Of a DNA stretch of 64,000 bases, positions 11,401 through 19,791 are shown in pieces (the stretch's first letter is position 1; each line of letters begins with the position of its first letter). The DNA is taken from contig NZ_SCOL01000001.1 in NCBI RefSeq assembly GCF_005503015.1, forward strand, positions 1,674,001 through 1,738,000, written 5' to 3'. Under the pieces are notes generated by a model that did not search any database, was not told where the DNA came from, and saw only the letters and a list, made by a program, of their open reading frames with translations. The translations under genes were made by a program, and so were the position numbers. The stretch is from Bacillus sp. E(2018) (GTDB lineage: Bacteria; Bacillota; Bacilli; Bacillales; Fictibacillaceae).

Positions 11401-12191
11401 ATAAAAACAAGATCCTCTTGTAGTGTTTCTGCATATGCAAGAGGTCCCCCTGAAAGCTGGCTAAGCTCTATCGCTCTTAGCGCCAACGAACGTAGCCCTT
11501 CTATTTGAAGCGATATATCGAACAGAAGCTCCTTCGTCCAAGGCAGGTCGTCTATGATTGCCGCTTGGACTTGATATGTTTCCGCCATCTGATCTAGCCA
11601 GCCGCTCGGGTCAGGGTGACTTCGAGAAAAATCATAGAGCGATAAGATCAGTTTTTGCAGTTCGATATCATTTCGGTCAGAACTATAAGCATCGACCACT
11701 TGGTAGAAAATATGGTCTTCTCCCTTGCTATACTCTTCTTCAAATAAATCTTCTATCACTTCTTGACGAATAAGTTCTGCTTCTGTTTCTTCTGCCACAC
11801 GAAAACCTGGATCAAGATCCGTTTCATAATAGTGTTTACGAAGCACTTCAATACAAAAAGAATGAAGAGTAGAAATCGATGCTTTGTTTAACAAGTTAAG
11901 CTGTCTTCTTAAATGAAGAGATGAAGGATTTAAAGAGAGCTCTTTATCGATGGCTTCTCCTATCCTTTTTCTCATTTCAGCGGCTGCAGCATTTGTGAAT
12001 GTAACGATAAGCAAACGATCTACATCCGCAATCTTTTCACGTATCATCGTGATTATTCGTTCGACAAGAACAGCTGTTTTACCTGATCCAGCTGCAGCAG
12101 CGACGAGAACGTTTTCTCCCCTCGCTTGAATGGCTTGCCACTGTTCGTCCGTCCATGTTGCACCTTCTGGTTTTGGGATTAAAGTCTTCAA
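8451..12191 (-). CDS. addA: ATP-dependent helicase/nuclease subunit A (AddA)
   Basis: Motor and nuclease subunit of AddAB, the Gram-positive RecBCD counterpart that resects double-strand ends up to a Chi-like site for RecA loading. 1246 aa. UvrD-type SF1 helicase with Walker A AAAGSGKT near residue 34, DEYQDT (motif II), the QSIYRFR region, and VMTIHKSKGLEF (motif V). A C-terminal RecB-family nuclease domain carries DYKTD. Its start overlaps the addB stop by 4 bases. Length and order match Bacillus AddA. Confidence 0.97.
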   Translation of the reverse strand: MKTLIPKPEGATWTDEQWQAIQARGENVLVAAAAGSGKTAVLVERIITMIREKIADVDRLLIVTFTNAAAAEMRKRIGEAIDKELSLNPSSLHLRRQLNLLNKASISTLHSFCIEVLRKHYYETDLDPGFRVAEETEAELIRQEVIEDLFEEEYSKGEDHIFYQVVDAYSSDRNDIELQKLILSLYDFSRSHPDPSGWLDQMAETYQVQAAIIDDLPWTKELLFDISLQIEGLRSLALRAIELSQLSGGPLAYAETLQEDLVFIERLLHAKSSWNELYEEFQAYEPSKLKAIRGKDVDEELKNKVKAMRDNIKKRTGALKEEYFERHPDSYIVHIEEMAPVVKELSSLVKKFGDRYLEAKQEKSLVDFGDLEHYCLGILKGEGSTMDVPVPSEAALEYRERFVEVLVDEYQDTNFVQESIVRLVSKDGEAGNMFMVGDVKQSIYRFRLAEPLLFLSKYKRFTKEGGNGLRIDLAKNFRSRNGILQATNYLFRQIMNETVGEIEYNDDAELKLGATYYPEQEGNEPELLLINKSQPVTDEEGLENGEVEKSELETVQLEARVIAEKIKQIVGTTGNSPHLVLDKHTKTLRPAKYKDIVMLFRATSVWAPVILEEFKQQGIPAYAELSTGYFDATEIHVMMSLLKVIDNPLQDIPLAAVLRSPLVGMTGEELAVIRLKQKQDNYLGAVELYRSEGENAELQGKVSTFLDQLEKWRHQARQGSLSDLIWEIYRETGYFDYVGGLTGGKQRQANLRALYDRAKMYESTSFRGLFRFLRFIERMQERGKDLGAARALGEQEDVVRVMTIHKSKGLEFPIVFVGGINKQFNTRDLNEKVLLHKELGLGTQYINPEYRVAYPTLPKLAIAGRKKMELIAEEMRVLYVALTRAKEKLYLVGTVNDIEKSVDAWSDSLYEENWILPDFERAGVKSYLDWIGRAVIRHKNAEPLLSLLGTGERGRGEVYIDETDWKIAVLPASQYEELEVEEKEKQEELLKQLENYEKVNLASDEFDEVKRRLEWRYTHKNSTYTRSKQSVTEIKKQYQADEYSSTELVKAAQQVIHERPKFMQEEQLNAAEVGTAMHMVMQHIDFRKPGTLESLENQLAEMETKELLTREQAQYIQLLQIQEFMEGPLGERMKENENLKREIPFSMALPISEIQREWIGEDEHVLVQGVIDCLIEEEDGYILIDYKTDKITNRFTNGFTGAKDILYKRYELQLNLYAAAIERILKKPVKESYLYFFDGGHILQVK

Positions 12192-15100
12192 ATCATATTT
12201 CCTCCTTCCTCGTGCATTTTTTCTAAAATAACATCATCTTTTTCTGAGCGAAGTTGACGGTATTGGTTCTCTTCAAGAGTTTGATCAAACTGACAAACAG
12301 GTTTATACGAACAGAAGGTACATGGTGTTTTTTTCTTCATCTCATATGGAGAGATATCGATTACTCCGTTTGTAATACCTTCCCCACTCGTTACAGCCAT
12401 CTTTCGAGCATGATTTCGCATCGTGTCAAACTGCTCTCTTGAGGCGATAGAGGAATGCGACTTATGAAATCCTTTTTGTGTAAGAGCTACAGGAATGATA
12501 GAAGAACGCTTATCCATCGTGCTGTCCATAAGTTGAACGGCTTCTTCCTCTGCAAGAACTAAACCTTTCATCTTAAATTTCTTTAACACTTCTTTTTCAA
12601 TTTCTTCAACACTAAGCAGTTTCTTTTGATTTAAAAGCGGATTGTGAACATGGAAATACAGAACTCCTGCAGGAACCGACTCTTCACCTAGCCAGCTTTG
12701 TGAATGTGTGACCGCAACATCTAGGTAGGTCAGCATCTGTAGAGCAATGCCATGATATAACTCTGCCAAGTTAAGTCCTGTTGAGCTGGATTTATAGTCA
12801 ATCACTCGCATCAGAAGTCCTTTAGAACTTTTGGCTGTATCAACACGATCGATACGTCCGATCACTTCCATCGTTGTACCATTCGGCAATTTATAGGTTA
12901 ATGGTGGCAATGTTGCACCAGAAGCGAATGCTAGTTCAAGACCTGCTGGTGTGAACCCGCTCGCCTTTGCATGTTGACTTAATATGTGCGAAGCTTTGCC
13001 GACCACTTCTTTTAACTTCTTCTTAATATAAAGATGTCTGTTGGAACTTAACAGGATCTCATGCTGAAGCTGTGGTGCCAAAAGTTCAACAATATCTCCT
13101 GCTAAACGATAACAGTCTCCTTTTGAAAGATCACTCCAAGCTACGCTTCTTTGTTGAAGCGAATCATTCATCTGTTTTAACGCAGCATGAAAAAGCTGTC
13201 CGATATCAGGAGCTTCAAGCTTATACATTTGCCGTTCTTTTAACTTTAGCCCGTACGACATAAACTGAGAGAATGGACATGACTGAAAAAGCTCCATCCT
13301 CGAGATGCTCGTTAAGATCTTATCGCCATAAAGGTCTCTTGATACAGATGAACTGAGAGGGGCTTCTCGATTAAAATAGAACAGAGAAGACAGAGCTCGC
13401 TTTGCATAGAAATCATACTGGGTGTCTTCAATCACCCAATTGTATACATCCCACCAAACGGAAGAGATCGGATAGCCTTTTTTCCACTCTCTAAGCTGTG
13501 CACTTAAAAAAGAGACACTTTTTATCGGATGCTGCACAAAATCTCTATCATTTTGTATAGCAGGTTCGTTTTGATAAAGTTCTTCCTTTAAATCTGGGAA
13601 GAGGTCGTGCAACCGCTGTATGACCATAGAAGGCTGCATCGTTTTCCCTTCCTCGTCTGCTAGCGCATACGAAACAAACAAACGGTCACTTCCATTGGTT
13701 AACGCCAGATAGATCATAAACTGCTCATCTAGCAGTTTTCTTCGAGCAGTCGGTGCAAGCACAACACCGTTTCTCTCAAGGGCTTCTCTTTCATCCTCTG
13801 AAAGTAATCCATCGTCTTTTGGTTTTAACGGAATGATTCCATCGTTTACGCCGAGAACAAAATTTACTTTTACATCCGTAAAACGAGATCTTTCCATAGT
13901 TCCTACTAATACTTGATCGAGAGAAGGAGGAACAAGAGCAAACTTAAGGCTTTCAAGCCCTGTATCAAGCATCTGCATCCACGTCTCTTTTGAAAGTTCT
14001 TCCTCACCGGTCAACTCTACCATCTCATCAAGAAGACCTAACACCGCATTCCAAACTTGACCATGTTCAGATGCTGCTCTTAGTTTTCCTGCTGATTCCG
14101 CATGAATCCTCAATCGTTCCAGTTTCATCGGCACATTTAAATCTTCAAGATACTGATAAAGACTTTTACAATATTGGATGATACTTTTGCTGTTTGACAG
14201 GTTTTTAGATAGACGATTCAACGGAGATACGATCATATCCCGCATATCGTTGATCAGCTGTTCTTTTTCATCATCACGGGATGTCTTTCCAAAATCTTCT
14301 GATTCGAACCCTCTAAATCTTTTATATTTCCATGGTTTTGGATCTGTCCACCTTTTGCCTTGGATACCCAGTGCTAACACATAGTTTTCAAGTTCATCCA
14401 TACAACGTCTCATCTCAGAAGTCGTTTTTCTTATCTCATCAAGCGGATAGAGCATGTCTGTTTTAACAGCCCGAAACACAGATTCATAGCGCCAATTCTT
14501 TAAGACAATGTCTAATGATGAACGGATAAGCTCTATCAATGGATGATGAAGCATAGATTTTTTTTGATCTAGAAAAACTGGTATCTCATAATCTGTAAAT
14601 ACCGTTTCAATTAATGCTTGATAACTACCCGTATTTCGTACTGTAACAGCGATATCGCGATAGCGATAACCTTGGTCACGAACGAGTTCAATGATTTTTC
14701 TTGCTGCTCCCTCTACTTCTGATCGAACATTGACTGCCGCCGCTACTCCAACACCTTTATGTTTGGCAGAAGGAATGGCCGGTCTTTGATCATACTGATC
14801 TTCGATGTGAGCGATGGCACTTGAATTAAACTTTGGCTTCTCATAAAGATAGATCGGTTCCTCCACGAACACACCTAATCCTTTTGCTTGTGCTGTTAGT
14901 GCCTGTACAGTCTTTTTAGTCATATAAAATAAGTCAAGCTCATGAGGCTCTGATTCCATAGTTGAAAATTCATCGGTCGTAAGTGCAATGGTCACTTTCT
15001 TAGCATGAGCGAGTAATCCAGCAGTAACTTCTAATTCTTGGGGAGTAAAAGAATGAAATCCATCTATGTAAATTTCACTTTCCTTAATGCTCTCAGAAAA

Positions 15101-15691
15101 AGGAATCTTCGCTTGAAGCAGACGCAGGTAATCTTCTGAATCTATATACTTTCCCATAAGTGCTTCATCCAAGGAACTCGAAATAACACTTAGGTCTGAT
15201 AATTTATCCTGAAGCACTTTTTTATTATTTTCTTTTTGTCCAAGAGAAAGCAGGGTATCAGCATTCCACGAAAGATCTTCTGCAGAAACACAATATCGTT
15301 TAAGTTCTGTAGTCATTAACTCAAGCAATTCGTAAAAACCACTCTGCTCAGAGGCTTTTCGAAAGATTTTAAGATCTTCTTTTTTGTGCTCGACGATTTT
15401 CCGAAGCATCATTCTTATTCCGGTAGATGTGATGTGCATTCTTGTTAAACCACCGGTCTCTCCAAGAATTCGCCAAGCAAGCCTTGAAAAACTAAATACT
15501 TGCGCACGCATCATTCCCGATAATCCTGGGGTTGAAGCTAGCTTATACTCAGATTGAAACGTCATCTGATCTGGTACAAGATAGATAATTGGATGACCTG
15601 AAGGACGGTCTGTAAGTTCTTGTTGGATCTCCTTAAATACAGAGTGGGACTTTCCGCTGCCGGATCGTCCCAAAATAAATTGCAAACTCAT
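12188..15691 (-). CDS. addB: ATP-dependent helicase/nuclease subunit B (AddB)
   Basis: Second subunit of AddAB; it has its own RecB-type nuclease domain and an inactive helicase-like part that recognises Chi. 1167 aa. N-terminal P-loop GRSGSGKS at residues 8-15, C-terminal nuclease motif DYKSS, and four Cys (one in SCPFSQF, three in CxxCxxxxxC near the C-terminus) that ligate the Fe-S staple known in AddB. First gene of the operon. A candidate sigma-A promoter lies about 45-65 bases upstream of the start. Confidence 0.96.
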   Translation of the reverse strand: MSLQFILGRSGSGKSHSVFKEIQQELTDRPSGHPIIYLVPDQMTFQSEYKLASTPGLSGMMRAQVFSFSRLAWRILGETGGLTRMHITSTGIRMMLRKIVEHKKEDLKIFRKASEQSGFYELLELMTTELKRYCVSAEDLSWNADTLLSLGQKENNKKVLQDKLSDLSVISSSLDEALMGKYIDSEDYLRLLQAKIPFSESIKESEIYIDGFHSFTPQELEVTAGLLAHAKKVTIALTTDEFSTMESEPHELDLFYMTKKTVQALTAQAKGLGVFVEEPIYLYEKPKFNSSAIAHIEDQYDQRPAIPSAKHKGVGVAAAVNVRSEVEGAARKIIELVRDQGYRYRDIAVTVRNTGSYQALIETVFTDYEIPVFLDQKKSMLHHPLIELIRSSLDIVLKNWRYESVFRAVKTDMLYPLDEIRKTTSEMRRCMDELENYVLALGIQGKRWTDPKPWKYKRFRGFESEDFGKTSRDDEKEQLINDMRDMIVSPLNRLSKNLSNSKSIIQYCKSLYQYLEDLNVPMKLERLRIHAESAGKLRAASEHGQVWNAVLGLLDEMVELTGEEELSKETWMQMLDTGLESLKFALVPPSLDQVLVGTMERSRFTDVKVNFVLGVNDGIIPLKPKDDGLLSEDEREALERNGVVLAPTARRKLLDEQFMIYLALTNGSDRLFVSYALADEEGKTMQPSMVIQRLHDLFPDLKEELYQNEPAIQNDRDFVQHPIKSVSFLSAQLREWKKGYPISSVWWDVYNWVIEDTQYDFYAKRALSSLFYFNREAPLSSSVSRDLYGDKILTSISRMELFQSCPFSQFMSYGLKLKERQMYKLEAPDIGQLFHAALKQMNDSLQQRSVAWSDLSKGDCYRLAGDIVELLAPQLQHEILLSSNRHLYIKKKLKEVVGKASHILSQHAKASGFTPAGLELAFASGATLPPLTYKLPNGTTMEVIGRIDRVDTAKSSKGLLMRVIDYKSSSTGLNLAELYHGIALQMLTYLDVAVTHSQSWLGEESVPAGVLYFHVHNPLLNQKKLLSVEEIEKEVLKKFKMKGLVLAEEEAVQLMDSTMDKRSSIIPVALTQKGFHKSHSSIASREQFDTMRNHARKMAVTSGEGITNGVIDISPYEMKKKTPCTFCSYKPVCQFDQTLEENQYRQLRSEKDDVILEKMHEEGGNMI

Positions 15692-15730
15692 TTTTGTTCA
15701 TCCCCTGTTCCGCACTTGAATTCTGACTCT

Positions 15731-15758
15731 ATTATCTCATAATCTATTAGGACATCAA
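15731..15758 (-). promoter_or_regulatory. Candidate sigma-A promoter of the addBA-sbcDC operon
   Basis: On the minus strand TTGATG (15753-15758) and GATAAT (15731-15736) are separated by 16 bases, upstream of addB. A moderate match only; chosen because it is the best-spaced pair between addB and the next gene upstream. Confidence 0.4.
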
Positions 15759-15871
15759 AGGCTCGTACCCTCAAAAACAGTCACTTCCCCCTGGTAGTTA
15801 TAGGATAGTTCTTTTATTTAATCATTTTCGTGAAAAGTAAATCATGATTGTATGTTAGACACGAAAGTACT

Positions 15872-15915
15872 AAAAAAGAAAAAAGGGAACCGCTACATCG
15901 TTAGCTGATTTCCCT
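15872..15915 (-). terminator. Intrinsic terminator after the membrane-bound GGDEF gene
   Basis: On the minus strand an imperfect hairpin with AAGGGAA / TTCCCTT arms overlaps the gene end and is followed by a T-rich run. The rest of the addB-GGDEF gap (about 200 bases) shows only the addB promoter region. Confidence 0.7.
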
Positions 15916-16966
15916 TCACTCTGACTGTATCTAGTTTACATGTATTTCTTCCCGCTGCCTTTGCTTCATACAAGAGCACATCTGCTCTTTGAATGATCTG
16001 TGAAGGTTTTTCACCTTCTACATATCTTGCAATTCCATAGCTAAGTGTAACAGGTAACGCATTTTCTCCTAACCTATAAGGAAAGGTTTCTAAATGTTTA
16101 TTGATCGTTTCAATCGTATTTTTAACTTCTGTTTTGCAACTTGTATGGAGAATCCAGGCAAACTCTTCTCCACCGTAACGATACGCTTCTCCTTCTTTTA
16201 TAGATATAAAGCGTTTAAACGTTGCACCAACAACCTTTAGCACTTCATCACCAATCAAATGTCCATGCTGATCGTTAAACGATTTAAAACGATCAATATC
16301 ACATAACACTAGTGTAAAGGGCTTATTTTGTTTTGTACTTTCTAAAACGTCTTCTTGAAATTTCCGATGATTCAGCAGACCCGTTAAATAGTCTTGTTCA
16401 GATTGAAGCTGATACATATTCTTCTCAAGATAATGTTGTCGTTCTTTAGAAGCAATCACACCTCCGTAAAAAGCAATCAGCCATAAGAAGATGCTCTTCA
16501 TCAGAAATTCAAAGGAAGAAAGCGTGTTCATATATCCGCTATCTCTTATGAAAAAGTAAGACAGGATAACAAAACTCGCTGTTCCTACTATAAGGGCGCC
16601 TCTTAACCTCCAATACAGAGCGGCATGAATAACGATCAAATAACCTACGGCAACAAACGGGCTGTCAGCTCCTCCTGAAAGTTGCATCAGCCAAGCATAA
16701 GCGAGGCAATCAAAAACTATTCCACCTCTAGTAAAAATACGGTAGTATAGTGACGTCTCAGGCAATTGGTGTAGAACAATCTGTGTGGATGTCATATATA
16801 GGATCCCAATCATGAAGAGAATCGGAAAGGTATCCGTTTCATATTTCAGCACACTTGAAACGGGTTGATAATAAAAAACAGGTACACAAAGTATTAAGAA
16901 GAACCACCGTAGTAAAGAAGATATGGTTTCAGAACGGTGATCAGTAATCGTAAATGAATCTTTCAT
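15893..16966 (-). CDS. Membrane-bound diguanylate cyclase (GGDEF domain)
   Basis: Makes c-di-GMP from two GTP. 357 aa: about six hydrophobic segments in residues 15-165, then a GGDEF domain (about 185-345) starting at DYLTGLLNHRKF, with active-site GGEEF at residues 265-269 and DIDRFKSFND upstream. No EAL or HD-GYP domain. The RxxD inhibitory site five residues before GGEEF is absent. It lies 69 bases downstream of a second GGDEF gene on the same strand, so the two may share a transcript. The membrane part is not a sensor family I can name. Confidence 0.9.
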   Translation of the reverse strand: MKDSFTITDHRSETISSLLRWFFLILCVPVFYYQPVSSVLKYETDTFPILFMIGILYMTSTQIVLHQLPETSLYYRIFTRGGIVFDCLAYAWLMQLSGGADSPFVAVGYLIVIHAALYWRLRGALIVGTASFVILSYFFIRDSGYMNTLSSFEFLMKSIFLWLIAFYGGVIASKERQHYLEKNMYQLQSEQDYLTGLLNHRKFQEDVLESTKQNKPFTLVLCDIDRFKSFNDQHGHLIGDEVLKVVGATFKRFISIKEGEAYRYGGEEFAWILHTSCKTEVKNTIETINKHLETFPYRLGENALPVTLSYGIARYVEGEKPSQIIQRADVLLYEAKAAGRNTCKLDTVRVKGNQLTM

Positions 16967-16989
16967 GCAGTCATCTTCCTTTGCATTTT

Positions 16990-17020
16990 ACGATCTGCTA
17001 AATCATTTAGCAGAAAGGCC
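16990..17020. repeat. Small palindrome between the two GGDEF genes
   Basis: CTGCTAAAT / ATTTAGCAG forms a near-perfect inverted repeat with almost no loop and no T-run on either strand. More likely an operator-like or processing site than a terminator; function unknown. Confidence 0.35.
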
Positions 17021-17035
17021 CTTTATTCATTTTGT

Positions 17036-17986
17036 TCAAATGAATGATTTATTCTCACTTCTTGCTCTTTTATTGGTATACATCCGCTCATCCGCAAGCT
17101 GAAGATAATAATCAATGTTCTCGCAAGCATCTGCAAGCAGTTCTATCGCACCATATGCTAATGAAATCGATTCATTCCAAACGATAAGCTGGCTCTCTAA
17201 CTTTTCAATTAAGATGTATGCTTCCTCCTCAGTAATCCCTGGCAAAAGAAAAACAAATTCATCTCCGCCGAACCTAAATCCAGAGAACAATTTTAACCGT
17301 TTAGAAAGTTCCGCGATCTGCTGAAGAATTTCATCACCTGCGTGATGTCCCAGCTCGTCATTAATTAATTTAAAATTATTGATATCAAACATGACAAGTG
17401 TAAGAGGTAGTTTAAGTCTTTGTGCTTTTGTAAGCTCTTTTTCTAAACAGTCATAAAAGTATCGGCGATTGTACAGATTTGTTAGTGGATCACGAATGCT
17501 GATCTCCTTAAGATCTTTAAATTGTTGAGAGGAGAAACCGCTTAGAAAGCCTGTTACAGCTCGATGAGAAATCCGATTCCAGCGATCTAGCATAAACAGC
17601 TGTATGACTAACGGCTCGTCTATCGTTGCTTTTTTCACTTCCATTAAAACAGATTCACTAATACTCGTTGTAAAACATGCTAAAGCTTGATGAGGAATTC
17701 GTTGATGTCTTAAAAAATGAATACCTGATCGAAATGCTTTTTGCTCTCCTTGTTTTAAAAAGGATTCAAACCGATCTTCTTCTAAAAATACAGCATGCAC
17801 GATTCCGCGTAAAAATTTCTCTAATATCTTTTCATATTGCTCAACAAAACCGTTTAGAAACGTATGAAAGTCTTCATTTTTTCTTAGATGCTCTTTGTGT
17901 GTATGTATCATAGCAGGAATAGACTTCATAAATTCTGGCAACAAGTTTTTTTTGAGTGCGCGTAAGTCTAGTTGGAAGTTTTCCAT
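17036..17986 (-). CDS. Cytoplasmic diguanylate cyclase (GGDEF domain) under a c-di-GMP riboswitch
   Basis: 316 aa with no membrane segment. Residues 1-160 are an alpha-helical region of unrecognised family, followed by a GGDEF domain from IRDPLTNLYNRRYF with active-site GGDEF at 240-244. The canonical RxxD I-site is missing (the residues before GGDEF read KLFSGFRF). An in-frame TTG at 18010 would extend the protein by 8 residues, but GAGGGG lies 7 bases before the ATG at 17986, which is the likely start. The roughly 300-base leader holds a c-di-GMP-I aptamer and a terminator, so its product probably controls its own synthesis. Confidence 0.9.
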   Translation of the reverse strand: MENFQLDLRALKKNLLPEFMKSIPAMIHTHKEHLRKNEDFHTFLNGFVEQYEKILEKFLRGIVHAVFLEEDRFESFLKQGEQKAFRSGIHFLRHQRIPHQALACFTTSISESVLMEVKKATIDEPLVIQLFMLDRWNRISHRAVTGFLSGFSSQQFKDLKEISIRDPLTNLYNRRYFYDCLEKELTKAQRLKLPLTLVMFDINNFKLINDELGHHAGDEILQQIAELSKRLKLFSGFRFGGDEFVFLLPGITEEEAYILIEKLESQLIVWNESISLAYGAIELLADACENIDYYLQLADERMYTNKRARSENKSFI

Positions 17987-18017
17987 TCTACAACCCCTCA
18001 AATTCCTCAAAAATTAC

Positions 18018-18056
18018 ATACAAAAAGCCATCACCTAATAAAGGGAATGGCTTTAA
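18018..18056 (-). terminator. Terminator in the riboswitch leader
   Basis: On the minus strand AAAGCCAT and ATGGCTTT arms (with inner CC/GG pairs) are followed by TTTT, ending about 35 bases before the GGDEF start codon. It is the natural expression platform of the upstream aptamer, though about 125 bases separate them, and another hairpin (AAGAGTG / CACTCT) lies in between. Confidence 0.7.
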
Positions 18057-18178
18057 TTATGTTTAGATACGTTTACTCTCTATGACTGCTTAATTGCTAG
18101 AGTGTGATAAACTTTCTATCCTTCACTCTTAGGAAATAAAGCTTCATAAGAAACACCAGTGTCTAAACAAAGTCCGTT

Positions 18179-18277
18179 TCCCTTTGGCAACCGGCTGCCA
18201 TTGCATGTTCACCATACTTTAGGCCCATAGCTTTGCGTCCCAGCTTTTCAACTGGTTTGCCCTTAATAACAAAGGTT
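18179..18277 (-). ncRNA. c-di-GMP-I (GEMM) riboswitch
   Basis: The minus strand shows the GEMM-I conserved blocks in order: GGGCAAACC, a GNRA-like GAAA tetraloop hairpin, GGGACGCAAAGC, GGGCCTAAAG, and a 3' GGCAGCCGGTTGCC. P1 is formed by CCTTTG (minus strand of 18270-18275) and CAAAGG (18181-18186). These are the known tetraloop, receptor and c-di-GMP contact elements. It lies in the leader of a diguanylate cyclase gene, behind a good sigma-A promoter. Confidence 0.92.
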
Positions 18278-18294
18278 TCTATTGATTTATAGTT

Positions 18295-18324
18295 ATTATA
18301 TCCTACTAAGGCAAATTGTGCCAA
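18295..18324 (-). promoter_or_regulatory. Sigma-A promoter of the riboswitch-GGDEF transcript
   Basis: Minus strand TTGGCA (18319-18324), 18-base spacer, TATAAT (18295-18300). Transcription would start near 18288, about a dozen bases before the aptamer P1 stem. Confidence 0.65.
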
Positions 18325-18349
18325 TGATTTTAATGAATCATTAGACCTA

Positions 18350-19003
18350 TTATTTTAGAACTTGTTTTTTGGATATTTTTAACTTCCTGTAGTACCTATA
18401 CCCCATCCTTACTCCATTCAAAACAAAATAAGGAATCTTTATAGGAAAGTGATACAGAGATTTTTTATAAATAGTGAAATAAGCCTTTCGCAGATCTTTC
18501 CATTTCCTGCACGTTTCGTAACGACTAAAATCAGAAACGTCTACAATAATTCCTCTATTATTAGATATCATCACATTTTTCCCATGCACATCATTAGGAA
18601 ACAATCCTTTGTTTCTCGCATGCCTTACAGCTTCATCAATGTCGTAAATTACATTCTCATGAATCTTTACCCCTTTATGCACACAGTCATAAAGAGTCAT
18701 TCCTTCTATACGTTTTAATATTAAAAAACGCTGTTCCGAATGATAGCAAACAGAGAATCCAGGATGTTTGCCTAGTCGATCATATACTTTCTTTTCATCT
18801 AACAAGCCATGCTCTTCCCGGCCATAGATCTTTACTACAAATTCAGGATGAGCAGGATGAGAAAAAACTGCAGCATAATTTCCACAGCCTAGCATCTCCC
18901 AAGGATATGGGGTATTCACTGGGCAAACCGGATCAAATGGGCTGCGGCTTTCAATCATAATCTCATTGTTCAATTGTCTGGCTAACTGGATAAAGTGTTC
19001 CAT
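18350..19003 (-). CDS. Protein kinase-like protein (YrzF-type)
   Basis: 217 aa with a shortened eukaryotic-like kinase fold: a VVKIYGRE block with the probable ATP-anchoring Lys, the catalytic-loop-like NDVHGKNVMI, and VDVSDFSR in the place of DFG. HxD is replaced by NDVHGKN, a pattern seen in small Bacillus kinase-like proteins, and activity is uncertain. The open frame begins at 19066, but GAGGAA lies 6-7 bases before the ATG at 19003. The substrate cannot be told. Confidence 0.7.
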   Translation of the reverse strand: MEHFIQLARQLNNEIMIESRSPFDPVCPVNTPYPWEMLGCGNYAAVFSHPAHPEFVVKIYGREEHGLLDEKKVYDRLGKHPGFSVCYHSEQRFLILKRIEGMTLYDCVHKGVKIHENVIYDIDEAVRHARNKGLFPNDVHGKNVMISNNRGIIVDVSDFSRYETCRKWKDLRKAYFTIYKKSLYHFPIKIPYFVLNGVRMGYRYYRKLKISKKQVLK

Positions 19004-19110
19004 AACGTTCCTCAATTCAAATACTAATCCTATTATCATCATCTTATGTCTTAGCAATACGTTCATTGTATACAGATGTTATAGAAAATGAAACTTGAAC
19101 GCTTTATCCT

Positions 19111-19470
19111 TTATTCAATAGTCACTTGTAGATAAGAAAGCATAAGTGTTTCTGCTTTATTTTTTAGATGAATGTTTGGAAATCTCATAATTTCACGATA
19201 ACCCCTAATAAAGATCTCATATTCTGTAATATCATCCTCTCGTTGTGCATCCATTACTTTAATTCTTCGTTTTCTTAGTTCCGTTCTTACATCATATAGA
19301 TCTTTGCTGATTTGATTCATTATTTGCTCCACTAATGCAACGTATGGCTGTCTCAGCTTAAAAGGAGAGCCGTTAATAATCTGTAGATCCCGATTTAACA
19401 CGGTAAGTAAAATGGGATACATCACAAATTTTTCAATAAGTGAACGCTCTTCTTCGCTTCCATATTGCAC
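19111..19470 (-). CDS. YhjD-like conserved Bacillus protein
   Basis: 119 aa, charged and helical, no membrane segment. The block LLTVLNRDLxxIxxSPFKLRxPY matches what I remember of Bacillus YhjD-type proteins, whose role is unknown. GTG start with GGAGGG 7 bases upstream. It follows a small WYL-like gene by 16 bases, so the two are probably co-transcribed. Confidence 0.6.
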   Translation of the reverse strand: MQYGSEEERSLIEKFVMYPILLTVLNRDLQIINGSPFKLRQPYVALVEQIMNQISKDLYDVRTELRKRRIKVMDAQREDDITEYEIFIRGYREIMRFPNIHLKNKAETLMLSYLQVTIE

Positions 19471-19486
19471 GACAATCCCTCCAATC

Positions 19487-19696
19487 TTAAGAAGACAAAA
19501 AACGTGAGTGTATAGATAATATGTTACTTATGTGAAAACTTCGAATCTGTTTTTTTGCTGAACAATAGCCTTTGATGATATGACCGTCAAAGGAGTATGG
19601 AATTACAAAACGGTGCGAGATGTCACCTTTTTGTGAGAGGTAGATCATTTCGATTCCAACTCGTTCTTGAATGCATCTCATTAATAAGTTAGTCAT
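19487..19696 (-). CDS. Small WYL-like domain protein
   Basis: 69 aa. The pattern xxIxYLSQKGxISxRxVxPYSxDGxxIKGYCxxKxxxRSFxxxNILSI is that of a WYL fold, usually a ligand-sensing part of transcription regulators, here standing alone without a DNA-binding domain. The frame starts at 19732, but AAAGGAGG sits 7 bases before the ATG at 19696. Likely operon with the YhjD-like gene. Confidence 0.6.
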   Translation of the reverse strand: MTNLLMRCIQERVGIEMIYLSQKGDISHRFVIPYSFDGHIIKGYCSAKKQIRSFHISNILSIHSRFLSS

Positions 19697-19749
19697 GAAG
19701 TAACCTCCTTTTTTTATATTATATGCGAACACACGTTCTTTTTATACTA

Positions 19750-19790
19750 GAAAAAAATACCTACCTTTTTAAGTAGGCAAGTATTTTTGG
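19750..19790 (-). terminator. Terminator after the RsbR-like gene
   Basis: Minus strand: ATACTTGCCTAC / GTAGGTAT imperfect hairpin followed by seven T. Confidence 0.65.
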
Positions 19791-19791
19791 T

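Noticed and set aside
18300-18330. Sigma-54-like TTGGCAC...TTGCC upstream of the riboswitch
   Set aside because: GG to GC spacing is 8, not 10; the TTGGCA-N18-TATAAT sigma-A reading fits better.
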